Positions 54,636 to 63,929 are shown, counted from the first letter of the stretch. The stretch is DNA of 64,000 bases from Hyphomicrobiales bacterium (GCA_900473185.1 UCKU01000017.1:31243-95242), one strand, 5' to 3'. Notes: generated from the sequence alone by a model not told the origin. Made by a program: numbers and translations.

Positions 54636-55856
54636 ATGACACGGCAATCCGGCAAGCAGCAGATCGCGATGGGCAAGAACCCCGAGCGCAGCCGCGACCA
54701 CAATCGTCGCGTCGTGCTCGATGTCGTGCGTATGCATGGTTCGCTCGGCCGCATGCATATCGCCAAGCTCACGCATCTGACCGCGCAGGCAGTTGCCAAC
54801 ATCGTCGATGAGCTTGTCAGCGAAGAGCTGCTGATGGAAATCGGAAGGCTTCGCTCCGGCCGCGGTCAGCCGCCGATCCAGTTTGCCGTCAACCCTGACG
54901 GCGCTCTGACCATCGGCGTCGAAATCGCCGCCGACCATATGGTGACGACGGTGCTCGACCTCTCGGGCAAGGTGCGCTCCGAAGCCATCATGCCGGTAGA
55001 GAACACCAGCCCGGAACATATCGTTCCGCTCTTTGCCGGCGAGGTGAAGAAGGTCCGAAAGCACTTCCCTTCCAAGCTTCTCGGCATCGGTGTGGTCATG
55101 CCCGGCCCCTTCGAGATCGAAGGCATGAGCTCGGTCGGCCCGACCACCCTGCCCGGCTGGAGCAGCATCAATCCGGCTGCATTGCTCAGCGAAGCGAGCG
55201 GCGAGACCGTTATCGTCGAAAACGATGCGAATGCTGCCGCTGTCGGCGAGCGGCTGTTCGGTGCGGGCCGCGCGATCTCCAATTTCTGCATGATCTATTT
55301 TGGCGTCGGCGTCGGTCTCGGCCTGATCCACGATGGCGCACCCTTCCGTGGCGCCTTTGGCAATGCCGGCGAAATCGGCCATGTCGTGGTCGCGCCACGC
55401 GGCAAGCCCTGCCCTTGCGGCCAGCGCGGCTGTCTCGAGCGTTACGGTTCGCTGCATGCGCTGAAGGAGAAGCTCACCGAGGCCGGTTACGATAATGCCG
55501 ATTTTGCGGCGATCGAAGTGCTGCACCGGGAGGGAAATCCCGTCGTGAAGGAATGGATCGCGGAGACTGCGGACTATCTCTCGCCGATGGTGGCGATGCT
55601 GGAAAACATACTCGATCCGGAGACCGTCATCCTCGGCGGTGCGCTCCCCGATGCCGTCATCGATGAGATCGTCGCGGCCATGCAGACCCTTCCCGTTTCC
55701 GTTGCCAGCCGGCGCACGCGCGCCTTGCCGCGCGTCATTCGCGGCCAGACGGGCCAGTTGACGGCCGCACTTGGCGCAGCGGCGCTGCCGCTCTTCGAAG
55801 CCGTCACCCCCAAACTCGACATTTCACCGACCGCCGTCGCCGATAACGCAGCCTAA
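54636..55856 (+). CDS. ROK-family transcriptional regulator
   Basis: A 406-residue NagC/XylR-type regulator. An N-terminal winged helix (about residues 20-75, RMHIAKLTHLTAQAVANIVDELVSE) precedes a sugar-kinase-fold ROK domain with ENDANAAAVGERLFG and the zinc motif CPCGQRGCLE (about residues 258-267). ROK regulators with an N-terminal helix-turn-helix usually bind a sugar or phosphosugar inducer. Divergent from the transporter operon and 35 bases upstream of the PIG-L gene, so it probably controls both sides. Confidence 0.92.
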   Translation: MTRQSGKQQIAMGKNPERSRDHNRRVVLDVVRMHGSLGRMHIAKLTHLTAQAVANIVDELVSEELLMEIGRLRSGRGQPPIQFAVNPDGALTIGVEIAADHMVTTVLDLSGKVRSEAIMPVENTSPEHIVPLFAGEVKKVRKHFPSKLLGIGVVMPGPFEIEGMSSVGPTTLPGWSSINPAALLSEASGETVIVENDANAAAVGERLFGAGRAISNFCMIYFGVGVGLGLIHDGAPFRGAFGNAGEIGHVVVAPRGKPCPCGQRGCLERYGSLHALKEKLTEAGYDNADFAAIEVLHREGNPVVKEWIAETADYLSPMVAMLENILDPETVILGGALPDAVIDEIVAAMQTLPVSVASRRTRALPRVIRGQTGQLTAALGAAALPLFEAVTPKLDISPTAVADNAA

Positions 55857-55891
55857 GATGCGCGCCGCCGGTCTGCCCCAATGGAGGAACC

Positions 55892-58288
55892 ATGCTGACC
55901 GATCGAGATCGTATTGAGAAACAGAAGCGGAGCCTTTCGCTCACGCGGCTGCACCGGGCCCTGTCTCGCCTGACCTCGACCGTCACCATGATGAATACAG
56001 GCGCCCATCCCGATGACGAGCATAACGGCCTGCTCGCCTATCTGCGCCTCAGCCTCGGCATGCGCGTCATCGTCGCCTGCTCGACGCGCGGCGAAGGCGG
56101 CCAGAATGCGCTCGGACCGGAACGGCTCGGCGCGCTTGGCATCATGCGAAGCCGCGAGATGGAAGAGGCCGCCTACGAGCTCGACGCCGATGTCCACTGG
56201 CTCGGCCACGGCCCTGATGATCCGATCCATGATTTCGGCTTTTCCAAGAATGGCGACCGGACCTTCGACCGTTGGGGCGAAAAGCGCATCGTCGAGCGGC
56301 TGGTGCGCGCCTATCGCGAGGAACGTCCCGATATCGTGCTGCCGACATTTCTCGACGTGCCGGGTCAGCATGGGCATCACCGCGCGATGACGCGGGCGGC
56401 GGAAACGGCTGTTGGACTTGCCGCTGATCCCGAGGCTTTTCCCGAACATTTCGACGAGGGGCTGACGCCGTGGCAGGTCGCGAAATTCTATCTGCCGGCA
56501 TGGTCAGGCGGTGGGGATACTTATGATGACGAAGTGCCGCCGCCGGTTATGACATTGCCGCTCGAGGCCACTGATCTCGAACCTGTCAGTGGTGTGAGCT
56601 ACGACCATATCGGCGAATGGTCGCGGTACTACCATGCCTCTCAAGGCATGGGCCGCTGGTACGATATCGGCGACACCGAATGGCCACTGCATCTGAAGCT
56701 CAGCGCGCAGGGTTCCATCGCAGAAACCTCCATCCTCGATTCGCTTCCCTCGACGCTCGCCGATCTCGCCCGCGAAACGGAGCTGCCGCAAAGTGTCGTC
56801 GATGCGCTGATGCGGGCGGATGGCGCAATCGGCAAGGCGATCGAGCGCTTTCCGGAACGATCCGCCATCGTCGATGCTCTGTTGCAAGCGGCACATCAAG
56901 TTGAAAAGGTACTTAAGGAAGCGCCTGAAGCGTTCCTCGAAACGCACGGGCATCGTCTGCAGCGCAAGCTCATGGAAATCGATGCCGCACTTTGTGAAGC
57001 CGAACAGGTCTTCGTTCGGGCGGTTGCCGAACCCGCCGCGCTTTCGGCTGGAGCAACCGGCACACTGATCCTCCATCTCAGCGGCAATGCCGGGACCGCC
57101 GTTGTCGACGCCGAGATAAGCTTGCCGGCGGGCGTTTCGGCAAGCCTCAAGGAAACCTTGCCGAAGCGGATCGTGTATGCGCTGACAGCGGCGGCAGATG
57201 CACCGCTTACGCGGCAATATCAGCCGGGATGGTCGAGCCTCGGCGGTAATGGCAACGCGTCAGTCGATGTGAGGGCGCAGATCGGCAGGCGTTCGGTGAC
57301 GATGACCGTGAACCTTGAGGAGCCGCTTACCGTCGCGCCGCAACACTCGCTGAACCTTCAGCCCAATGCCTTCATCATCCCCGTGGAGGGCGAGAGGCCG
57401 GAGCTGACGATTAAGGCCGCATCGGCAGGGCGCGTCGGCTTTTCCGCACCGGCCGGCTGGGCGATCAAAGAGGCTGATGGCGCGCTTACGCTTTCGCCTC
57501 CCGCCTCGATAACGCCCGGCCTCGTCACCATTTCGCCACTTGTGGACGGGCAGCCGGCGATGCGCATCTCGCCGATCGCCTATCCGCATATCGGCCGCAC
57601 CAGCTTCCGCGAACCGGAACTGCTGCGTGTTCTGGCGCTCGATCTCAAACTGCCTGAAGGCGCCAGGATTGGCTATGTCGGAGGCGGTGCCGATCGCGTC
57701 GGGCTCTGGCTTGGCCGCATGGGGCTCGATGTCACCGAACTCGATGCGCAGGCCCTGTCCGGCGATCTCTCGCGCTTCACGACCATCGTCGTAGGTATCT
57801 TCGCCTTCGGCATCCGCAAGGATCTCGCCACTGCGACGGCCCGCCTGCATCGCTTCGTCGAAGACGGCGGCCATCTGCTGACACTCTACCACCGTCCGAG
57901 CGATGGCTGGCAGCCGGATGCCACACCACTGAGGCGGATCGATATCGGTTCGCCCTCAGTGCGCTGGCGCGTGACCGATCCGACGGCAGAGGTGACCGTG
58001 CTGGAGCCTGATCATCCGCTGCTCAATGGACCGAACAGGATCACGTCTGCGGATTGGGATGGATGGGACAAGGAGCGCGGCCTCTATTTCGCGGCTCGTT
58101 GGGACGATGCCTATGTGCCGCTACTTGCCATGCACGACCCCGAAGAGCAGCCGCTCAAGGGCGCATTGATTTCGGCCGAAATCGGCAAGGGCCGGCACAC
58201 GCATACGAGCCTCGTGTTGCATCACCAGCTCGACAAGCTGACGCCAGGCGCCTTCCGGCTGATCGCCAATCTCGTCCAGCCCGCCTGA
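55892..58288 (+). CDS. Large PIG-L (LmbE) family deacetylase, multidomain
   Basis: A 798-residue protein. Residues about 30-280 are a PIG-L zinc de-N-acetylase: AHPDDE at 38-43, and a second metal-binding cluster HGHH at 160-163 in LDVPGQHGHHRAM. Residues about 380-500 look like an Ig-type NEW3 module (LHLSGNAGTAVVDAEISLPAGV style). Residues about 570-798 resemble a class I glutamine-amidotransferase-like fold (RIGYVGGGADRVGLWL, VEDGGHLLTLYHRP) with no visible catalytic Cys elbow. No signal peptide, so cytoplasmic. Family members remove acetyl from GlcNAc-type substrates. GGAGGAACC precedes ATG. Between ROK and the EamA gene. Confidence 0.87.
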   Translation: MLTDRDRIEKQKRSLSLTRLHRALSRLTSTVTMMNTGAHPDDEHNGLLAYLRLSLGMRVIVACSTRGEGGQNALGPERLGALGIMRSREMEEAAYELDADVHWLGHGPDDPIHDFGFSKNGDRTFDRWGEKRIVERLVRAYREERPDIVLPTFLDVPGQHGHHRAMTRAAETAVGLAADPEAFPEHFDEGLTPWQVAKFYLPAWSGGGDTYDDEVPPPVMTLPLEATDLEPVSGVSYDHIGEWSRYYHASQGMGRWYDIGDTEWPLHLKLSAQGSIAETSILDSLPSTLADLARETELPQSVVDALMRADGAIGKAIERFPERSAIVDALLQAAHQVEKVLKEAPEAFLETHGHRLQRKLMEIDAALCEAEQVFVRAVAEPAALSAGATGTLILHLSGNAGTAVVDAEISLPAGVSASLKETLPKRIVYALTAAADAPLTRQYQPGWSSLGGNGNASVDVRAQIGRRSVTMTVNLEEPLTVAPQHSLNLQPNAFIIPVEGERPELTIKAASAGRVGFSAPAGWAIKEADGALTLSPPASITPGLVTISPLVDGQPAMRISPIAYPHIGRTSFREPELLRVLALDLKLPEGARIGYVGGGADRVGLWLGRMGLDVTELDAQALSGDLSRFTTIVVGIFAFGIRKDLATATARLHRFVEDGGHLLTLYHRPSDGWQPDATPLRRIDIGSPSVRWRVTDPTAEVTVLEPDHPLLNGPNRITSADWDGWDKERGLYFAARWDDAYVPLLAMHDPEEQPLKGALISAEIGKGRHTHTSLVLHHQLDKLTPGAFRLIANLVQPA

Positions 58289-58298
58289 GGCAACAGGA

Positions 58299-59165
58299 AT
58301 GGATGCATCCACAGCAGCCAGGGACAGCCGTTTCGGCATTGTCTGGCTGCTTTCCGATACGACGCTGGTGACCGGCATGACGGTGCTGGTGAAGATGCAG
58401 GGTGCGTCCTATCCGGCGATCCAGCTCGTCTTCATCCGCGCGCTGATCGGGCTGGTACTCATCCTGCCGATGATCTGGCGGCATCGCCGGCAGCTTGCCA
58501 ATTCCAGGGATCCGCTGCGCAACATCATGCGCATCAGCTGCAATGCCGTCGCGCTGACCAGCAATTTCGTGGCGCTCACCATGCTGCCGCTGCTGCTGGT
58601 CAATGCGCTCGGTTTCACGCGGCCGCTGGTTTCGATGCTGATGGCCGTCGCCATGCTCGGCGAACAGGTCAGCCGATGGCGTTGGATCGGCGCGGTGTTC
58701 GCCTTTGTCGGCGTGCTGATCATGCTGGCGCCGGATACATTCGCCTGGAATCTCGGGCTGGTGGCGGTTCTGCTTTCCATTGTCTTCGGGGCGCTGGCGA
58801 CGATCCAGACGCGGATGCTGCATTACGAAAATACCACCGTGATGATGGTCTTCTATACGGCCGGCCTGACCGTCATCACTTTCATTCCTGCGCTTTTTGT
58901 CTGGCAGCCGGTGCGCAGCGAGGACTGGCCCGCCCTGCTCGGCATCGGCCTTCTGGCGCAGCTCGGGCAATTCTGCTTCCTGCGTGCCTATCAGATTGCC
59001 AGCGCCAGCCTGCTTGCGCCCTTCGGCTACCTGTCGATCGTCTTTGCGACGGCGAGCGGCTATGTCTTCTTCAATGAAGTTCCCGATCTTCGCACGCTCA
59101 TCGGCATCGTCGTCATCGTCGCAACCTTGCAAGCAGTCGCCTTTCTGGAACGACGCAAACGCTAG
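58299..59165 (+). CDS. EamA/DMT-family transporter
   Basis: A 288-residue membrane protein with about ten helices in two EamA repeats (first about 15-145, second about 155-283). Typical segments are RALIGLVLILPMIWRHRR, FTRPLVSMLMAVAMLGEQVSRWRWIGAVFAFVGV and, in the second half, RAYQIASASLLAPFGYLSIVFA. It usually exports amino acids, nucleotides or metabolites. It starts ten bases after the PIG-L stop and probably shares its transcript. Its stop overlaps the convergent permease gene by four bases. Confidence 0.9.
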   Translation: MDASTAARDSRFGIVWLLSDTTLVTGMTVLVKMQGASYPAIQLVFIRALIGLVLILPMIWRHRRQLANSRDPLRNIMRISCNAVALTSNFVALTMLPLLLVNALGFTRPLVSMLMAVAMLGEQVSRWRWIGAVFAFVGVLIMLAPDTFAWNLGLVAVLLSIVFGALATIQTRMLHYENTTVMMVFYTAGLTVITFIPALFVWQPVRSEDWPALLGIGLLAQLGQFCFLRAYQIASASLLAPFGYLSIVFATASGYVFFNEVPDLRTLIGIVVIVATLQAVAFLERRKR

Positions 59166-60055
59166 CGTAGCGTCGGGTCCAGCCTGTCGCGGAGCCAGTC
59201 ACCCACAACGGAGACGGACAGAGTGGTGATGACGATCACAGCGGCCGGCATCAGCATGATCCAGGGGGCGGACTGGATATAGTCGCGGCCGTAGCCGACC
59301 ATGTTGCCGAGGCTCGTCTGCGGCGGCTGCAAGCCGATGCCGAGGAAGGAGAGGCTCGATTCCAGCAGGATCACAGCGGGGATGTTGAGCGTCATGGCGA
59401 TGACGATCATGGCGGAGATATTCGGCAGGATGTGGCGCAGATAGATGCGCCAGGGTGACGCACCGATGTCGCGCGCCGCCGCCGCATAACCCTGCGCATT
59501 GGCCGAGATCGCCAGCCCCCGGGCGATGCGGGTCACCTGCTCCCAGCCGTACATGCCGAGCAGCATGATGAAGATCGGCAGCGAATTGCCGAGGAAAGCG
59601 AGCACGGCGATTGAGATGATCATGAAAGGCATGGCGAGCTGCGCATCGACGAAGGTCAGGATGACCTGATCGACCCAGCTGCGGAAATAGGCGGCAATGA
59701 AGCCGAGCGTCACGCCGACCGCGGTCGAGAGCATCGTGGCGCAGATGGCGATGGTCAGCGAGATGCGGATCGAGATCAGAGCGCGAGAAAACACGTCGCG
59801 GCCGAGCTGGTCCGTTCCGAGGACATGAGCGAAATCGCCGCCGAAGAAGACAGGCGGCTTCAGGCGTGCGCGTACATCGACCGCCATGAAATCATAGGGG
59901 ACGATCAGCGGCGCGATCACGGCGATCAATATCACCAGGCCAAGCCAGAACAGGGCGATCAGAACCGCTGGTGGCCAGGCCTCGAGGAACGCCGCGATCC
60001 TCTTCTTTTCCTCGATGACGCTGCCGCTGGCGGCAATCTGCTGGTCGAGAGCCAT
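59162..60055 (-). CDS. Dipeptide-type ABC transporter permease (DppC/OppC)
   Basis: A 297-residue permease: N-terminal helix (about 25-50), a periplasmic segment with HVLGTDQLGRDVFSR at about 78-92, and five further helices. The EAA-like loop is SANAQGYAAAARDIGASPWRIYLRHILPN. ATG 60055 is preferred over TTG 60070 because GGGAG lies seven bases before it. Last gene of a four-gene transporter unit that has no binding-protein gene. Confidence 0.9.
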   Translation of the reverse strand: MALDQQIAASGSVIEEKKRIAAFLEAWPPAVLIALFWLGLVILIAVIAPLIVPYDFMAVDVRARLKPPVFFGGDFAHVLGTDQLGRDVFSRALISIRISLTIAICATMLSTAVGVTLGFIAAYFRSWVDQVILTFVDAQLAMPFMIISIAVLAFLGNSLPIFIMLLGMYGWEQVTRIARGLAISANAQGYAAAARDIGASPWRIYLRHILPNISAMIVIAMTLNIPAVILLESSLSFLGIGLQPPQTSLGNMVGYGRDYIQSAPWIMLMPAAVIVITTLSVSVVGDWLRDRLDPTLR

Positions 60056-60066
60056 GTCGTTCTCCC

Positions 60067-61005
60067 TCAAGCTGTTGCGCCGCGACCGCGGCTGCGCATG
60101 CGCGGATCGATGAGCCCGTAGAGCAGATCGACCACGAGGTTGGAAATCACCATCATCAGACCGATCAGGAGCACGATGACCTGTACCACGGCGAGATCGC
60201 GTGCCTGAACCGAGGAGACGAGCAGCCGGCCGATGCCCGGCCAGGAGAAGACGCTTTCGACGATGACGGCACCGCCAACGAGGCTGCCCATCATGAAGCC
60301 GAAGATGGTAACAATCGGCACGGCGGCATTCGGCAGGACATGGCGCGTGACGATCTCCGAGGACCGTACGCCCTTGGCGGCCGCGGTACGTACAAAGGGA
60401 CGGCCGATCACTTCGATCATGGCCGAGCGCGTATAGCGGGCGATGATGGCGGCACCCGCAATGCTCAGCGTCGCAATCGGTAGGATCATGTGGGCATAAG
60501 TCGAATAACCGCCCGACGGTAGCCAGCGCAATTGCACGGCGAAGATCAGCGCCAGCACCAAACCGAGCACGAAGGTTGGCACGGTGAAGCCGAGCACAGA
60601 GACCGACATGATGAGGCGGTCGAAGAAGGAATTTCGGTGCAGCGCCGCGGTGACGCCGGCCGCGATGCCGAGCGCGGTCTTGATGAACAGGGTTGGCACC
60701 ATGATCTGAAGCGTCGCCGGCAACCTCGCCAGAACGGATTCAATCGCCGATCGGTTCTCCCGCATCGAGTTTCCGAGATCGCCGTGGATTATGGCGATCA
60801 GGTATTTATAGAACTGCACCCAAAGCGGCTGATCGAGGCCCCATTGACGACGGAAGGCGGCAATCACCTCGGGCTGGGTTTGCGCCGGATCGAAGAAGCG
60901 CGTCGCGGGATCGCCTGCAACACGGAGGATGATGAAGGTAAACGTGACGATGATGAAGAGCGTCACCAGCGCCCGCAGCAGGCGGATCAGAATGAATTGC
61001 AGCAT
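60067..61005 (-). CDS. Dipeptide-type ABC transporter permease (DppB/OppB)
   Basis: A 312-residue permease starting MLQFILIRLLRALVTLFIIV. Typical motifs are LGLDQPLWVQFYKYL-like (WGLDQPLWVQFYKY), GDLGNSMRENRSA and the EAA loop RTAAAKGVRSSEIVTRHVLPNAAVPI. The open frame extends to 61071, but ATG 61005 fits the family and is one base after the ATPase stop. Six helices. Confidence 0.9.
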   Translation of the reverse strand: MLQFILIRLLRALVTLFIIVTFTFIILRVAGDPATRFFDPAQTQPEVIAAFRRQWGLDQPLWVQFYKYLIAIIHGDLGNSMRENRSAIESVLARLPATLQIMVPTLFIKTALGIAAGVTAALHRNSFFDRLIMSVSVLGFTVPTFVLGLVLALIFAVQLRWLPSGGYSTYAHMILPIATLSIAGAAIIARYTRSAMIEVIGRPFVRTAAAKGVRSSEIVTRHVLPNAAVPIVTIFGFMMGSLVGGAVIVESVFSWPGIGRLLVSSVQARDLAVVQVIVLLIGLMMVISNLVVDLLYGLIDPRMRSRGRGATA

Positions 61006-61006
61006 G

Positions 61007-62002
61007 TCAGGCCGCCTCCCCGCCAGCGAGCGACGGATTGTTGACGAGATGGCAGGCGACGGAACGGCCACCTTCAGCGACGAGTTCGGGTTTGAGCGAA
61101 CGGCAGATCGGGCGCGCCTCCGGGCAACGCGTGTGGAAGGGACAGCCTGATGGTATATTGACGGGGTTGGGCGGATCGCCGGTCAGGATGATGCGGCTGC
61201 GCGCCGGTCTTCCCGGTTGCGGCACGGCCGAAACCAGGGCCTTCGTATACGGGTGGGCCGGAGACTGCAGGATATCTTCAGGGATGCCCATCTCGACGAC
61301 GCCACCGAGATACATGACAGCTACACGGTCCGAGACCTGGCGCACGACCTTCAGATCGTGGCTGATGAAGACGCCGGTAAAGCCGGTGCGGGCGCGGATA
61401 TCCTCGAAGACATTCAGCACCTGCGCCTGCACCGAAACATCGAGCGCGGAGACGGGCTCGTCGCAGACCAGCAGTTCCGGCTCCATGGAAAGCGCACGTG
61501 CGATGATGACGCGCTGGCGCTGGCCGCCTGAGAGCTCATGCGGATAGCGGCTGCCGTGGTGGGCGATCAGGCCGACGGCGGCCATCACTTCGGCGACGCG
61601 GCGCTTGCGGTCGACCGGCGTCATTTCGGGATTATGGATGATCAGCGGCTCTTCGATCTGACCGGCAACGGCGATGCGCGGATCGAGCGCACCGAGCGGA
61701 TCCTGATAGATCATCTGCATGCGTTTTCGCATAGCTCGCCAATGGGCGTTCGGCACTGCACCGACTGGTTCGCCGCCAAACCAGACGTCTCCTGATGTCG
61801 GCGGGATATGGCCGAGCAGCAACCGAGCGGTCGTCGATTTGCCGCTGCCGCTTTCGCCGACGATGCCAAACATTTCGCCCGGCGCCACAGTGAAGGTCAG
61901 GCCATCGACTGCCTTGAGGGTCTTTGCCGACGAGAACAGGCCGCTGCGCTGGCGGAGCGTATAATGGCGCTTCAGCGCGCGAACGGAGAGAGCGCCCTTC
62001 AT
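61007..62002 (-). CDS. Oligopeptide-type ABC transporter ATPase (DppF/OppF)
   Basis: A 331-residue ATPase: Walker A GESGSGKST, signature LSGGQRQRVIIARAL, Walker B LLVCDEPVSALDVS, switch FISHDLKVVRQ. The C-terminal oligopeptide-transporter extension contains HPYTKALVSAVP and the four-Cys cluster CPFHTRCPEARPIC...C. An unusual N-terminal LRQRSGLFSSAKTLKAVDGL precedes the core. Its ATG overlaps the DppD stop by one base (TAATG). Confidence 0.92.
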   Translation of the reverse strand: MKGALSVRALKRHYTLRQRSGLFSSAKTLKAVDGLTFTVAPGEMFGIVGESGSGKSTTARLLLGHIPPTSGDVWFGGEPVGAVPNAHWRAMRKRMQMIYQDPLGALDPRIAVAGQIEEPLIIHNPEMTPVDRKRRVAEVMAAVGLIAHHGSRYPHELSGGQRQRVIIARALSMEPELLVCDEPVSALDVSVQAQVLNVFEDIRARTGFTGVFISHDLKVVRQVSDRVAVMYLGGVVEMGIPEDILQSPAHPYTKALVSAVPQPGRPARSRIILTGDPPNPVNIPSGCPFHTRCPEARPICRSLKPELVAEGGRSVACHLVNNPSLAGGEAA

Positions 62003-63039
62003 TACGCCACTCCCGCCGCACTTGCCTGAACGACAGCTGATGTCTTTGGCACAAAGGAAGAGCCTGCGCCGAGATGAACGCAGGCAGCCAGATGCCTGTC
62101 ATCCATACCCGCCGTGCGCATGGCCGGCACACATCGCAGACAGTCTTCATCGGCCAGCATGCAACGCGGCGAGAAGGTACAGCCCGGCGGCAGAGCGCTC
62201 GGCGGCGGCACGGTGCCGGGAATGGCCATCAGACGTTGGCGCGGGCCGTCGATGCGCGGTAGGGCGGCGATCAGGCCGCGCGTATAGGGATGGGCCGGAT
62301 TGGCGAACAGATCCGATGTTGGACTGTCCTCTACGATCCGGCCGCAATACATAACCGCGACACGTTCGGTCATTTCCGCCACCATGCCGAGGTCGTGCGA
62401 GATCAGCACCAGCGCCATGCCGCGCTCGCGCCTGATATCGTCGAGCAGGTCGAGGATCTGGGCCTGGATGGTCGCGTCGAGCGCGGTTGTCGGCTCGTCG
62501 GCAACGAGAAGATCGGGATTGCCGGCAAGCGCCATGGCGATCATGACACGCTGGTTCATGCCGCCGGAAAATTCATGCGGATATTCGCCGAGCCGCTGGC
62601 GGGCATTGGCGATGCCGACGCGGTCGACCAACCTTTCGGCCTCCTTACGGGCCGCCTCCCCCCGCATGCCCTGATGCAGCCGCAGCGCTTCGGTGAGCTG
62701 CCAGCCGATCTTGTGCAGCGGATTGAGCGAGCTCGACGGATCCTGGAAGATCATGGCGATCCGCCCGCCGCGCACTTGGGCGAGCGTCGCATCGTCAGCC
62801 CCCAGGATCTCCCGACCATCGAGCGTCACGGAACCGCTGACACGGGCATTGCGGCCGAGCAGGCCGAGTGCCGCCATCCAGGTGATCGACTTGCCGCAGC
62901 CGGATTCGCCGACGATGCCGAGCACCTCGCCGCGGGAGAGTGTCAGATCGATGCCGTGCAGTGCACGGGTGAAATGGCGGTTGCTCTCGAAATCGACCGA
63001 GAGATTGCGGATTTCAACAAGGCTCGACGGCGTGCTCAT
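62002..63039 (-). CDS. Oligopeptide-type ABC transporter ATPase (DppD/OppD)
   Basis: A 345-residue ATPase: Walker A GESGCGKS, signature FSGGMNQRVMIAMAL, Walker B LLVADEPTTALDATIQ, switch LISHDLGMVAEM, and the C-terminal HPYTRGLIAALP with a Cys cluster (CTFSPRCMLADEDC). ATG 63039 has AAGGA six bases upstream; the longer frame to 63096 overlaps the phosphoesterase gene. First gene of the transporter unit, 13 bases after that phosphoesterase, so the two may be co-transcribed. Confidence 0.92.
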   Translation of the reverse strand: MSTPSSLVEIRNLSVDFESNRHFTRALHGIDLTLSRGEVLGIVGESGCGKSITWMAALGLLGRNARVSGSVTLDGREILGADDATLAQVRGGRIAMIFQDPSSSLNPLHKIGWQLTEALRLHQGMRGEAARKEAERLVDRVGIANARQRLGEYPHEFSGGMNQRVMIAMALAGNPDLLVADEPTTALDATIQAQILDLLDDIRRERGMALVLISHDLGMVAEMTERVAVMYCGRIVEDSPTSDLFANPAHPYTRGLIAALPRIDGPRQRLMAIPGTVPPPSALPPGCTFSPRCMLADEDCLRCVPAMRTAGMDDRHLAACVHLGAGSSFVPKTSAVVQASAAGVA

Positions 63040-63052
63040 GCTCGTCCTTCCG

Positions 63053-63889
63053 TTACTGACTCTCTTGCTGGGTGATATTGCCGACCTGCAGGACATAACG
63101 TTCCCGGCCTTCCAGGATCACGCAGCTCAACACCTGCTGCACATAGGCGCCGGTATCGACGTTGATGCGGTTCGGAAAGCTTTCGACACCGTCGCGGTGG
63201 CTGTGTCCGTGGACGACGACCTTGCCGAAATTCTTGTGCGAGAACAGAAACTTGTCGCGTATCCATGTCAGATCCTCGCGCCGCTGATCGGCGAGCGGGC
63301 GATCCGGATCGACGCCGGCATGGACGAAGAAATAATCGCCATCGCTGTGCGACAATGGCAGCGAGAGCATGAAATCCTTATGACGTTCCGGAAGCGCGGA
63401 GAGAAATTGCTGCCGCAACGCCTCAGCAATATCGGGATCGGCAACGGCTGCGAGCACATCGTCTTTCGAGAGCCCGTAGGAGGCGAGCGTTTCGAGGCCA
63501 CCCTTCAAAGCCCAGGGCGAAACGATGCTGGCATCGTCGACGAAGGCGATCAGCCAATCGTCATGATTGCCTCTCAGGCACATCACCTGCGTATTGGCCG
63601 GCGGGTTTGCCTTGTGGTCGATGATCATGTCGATCACATCAAGCGAATTCGGACCGCGGTCGATCACGTCGCCCAGATAGATGATCAGCGCCTGCTCTGT
63701 CGGGTACTGCTCCAGATCAACGGCGATCGCCTGCTGCATCGCCTCCAGGAGATCATCATAGCCGTGGATATCGCCGATCGCATAGATTCGGCGCGGGCCG
63801 GTATCGGCAGGGTTTGCATTGTCGAATTCGGGCCAGTCGCCATCCGTCCTGTCGACGGGGAGCACGCGGCGCATCGGGGTAATCATCAT
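63053..63889 (-). CDS. Metallophosphoesterase (PPP-type serine/threonine phosphatase-like)
   Basis: A 278-residue calcineurin-like phosphoesterase with all metal-binding motifs of the PPP type: GDIHG at 39-43, GDVIDRG at 73-79, GNHD at 107-110, and the later VHAG and VVHGHSHRDG. Such enzymes act as protein phosphatases, diadenosine tetraphosphatases or broad phosphoesterases. It starts at ATG 63889 after CAAGGA; an adjacent second ATG is possible. The promoter should lie in the last 111 bases of the window. Confidence 0.92.
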   Translation of the reverse strand: MMITPMRRVLPVDRTDGDWPEFDNANPADTGPRRIYAIGDIHGYDDLLEAMQQAIAVDLEQYPTEQALIIYLGDVIDRGPNSLDVIDMIIDHKANPPANTQVMCLRGNHDDWLIAFVDDASIVSPWALKGGLETLASYGLSKDDVLAAVADPDIAEALRQQFLSALPERHKDFMLSLPLSHSDGDYFFVHAGVDPDRPLADQRREDLTWIRDKFLFSHKNFGKVVVHGHSHRDGVESFPNRINVDTGAYVQQVLSCVILEGRERYVLQVGNITQQESQ

Positions 63890-63929
63890 TACATCCTTGG
63901 GAGAATGGAGGGCGGGTTGGCCAGCACCC

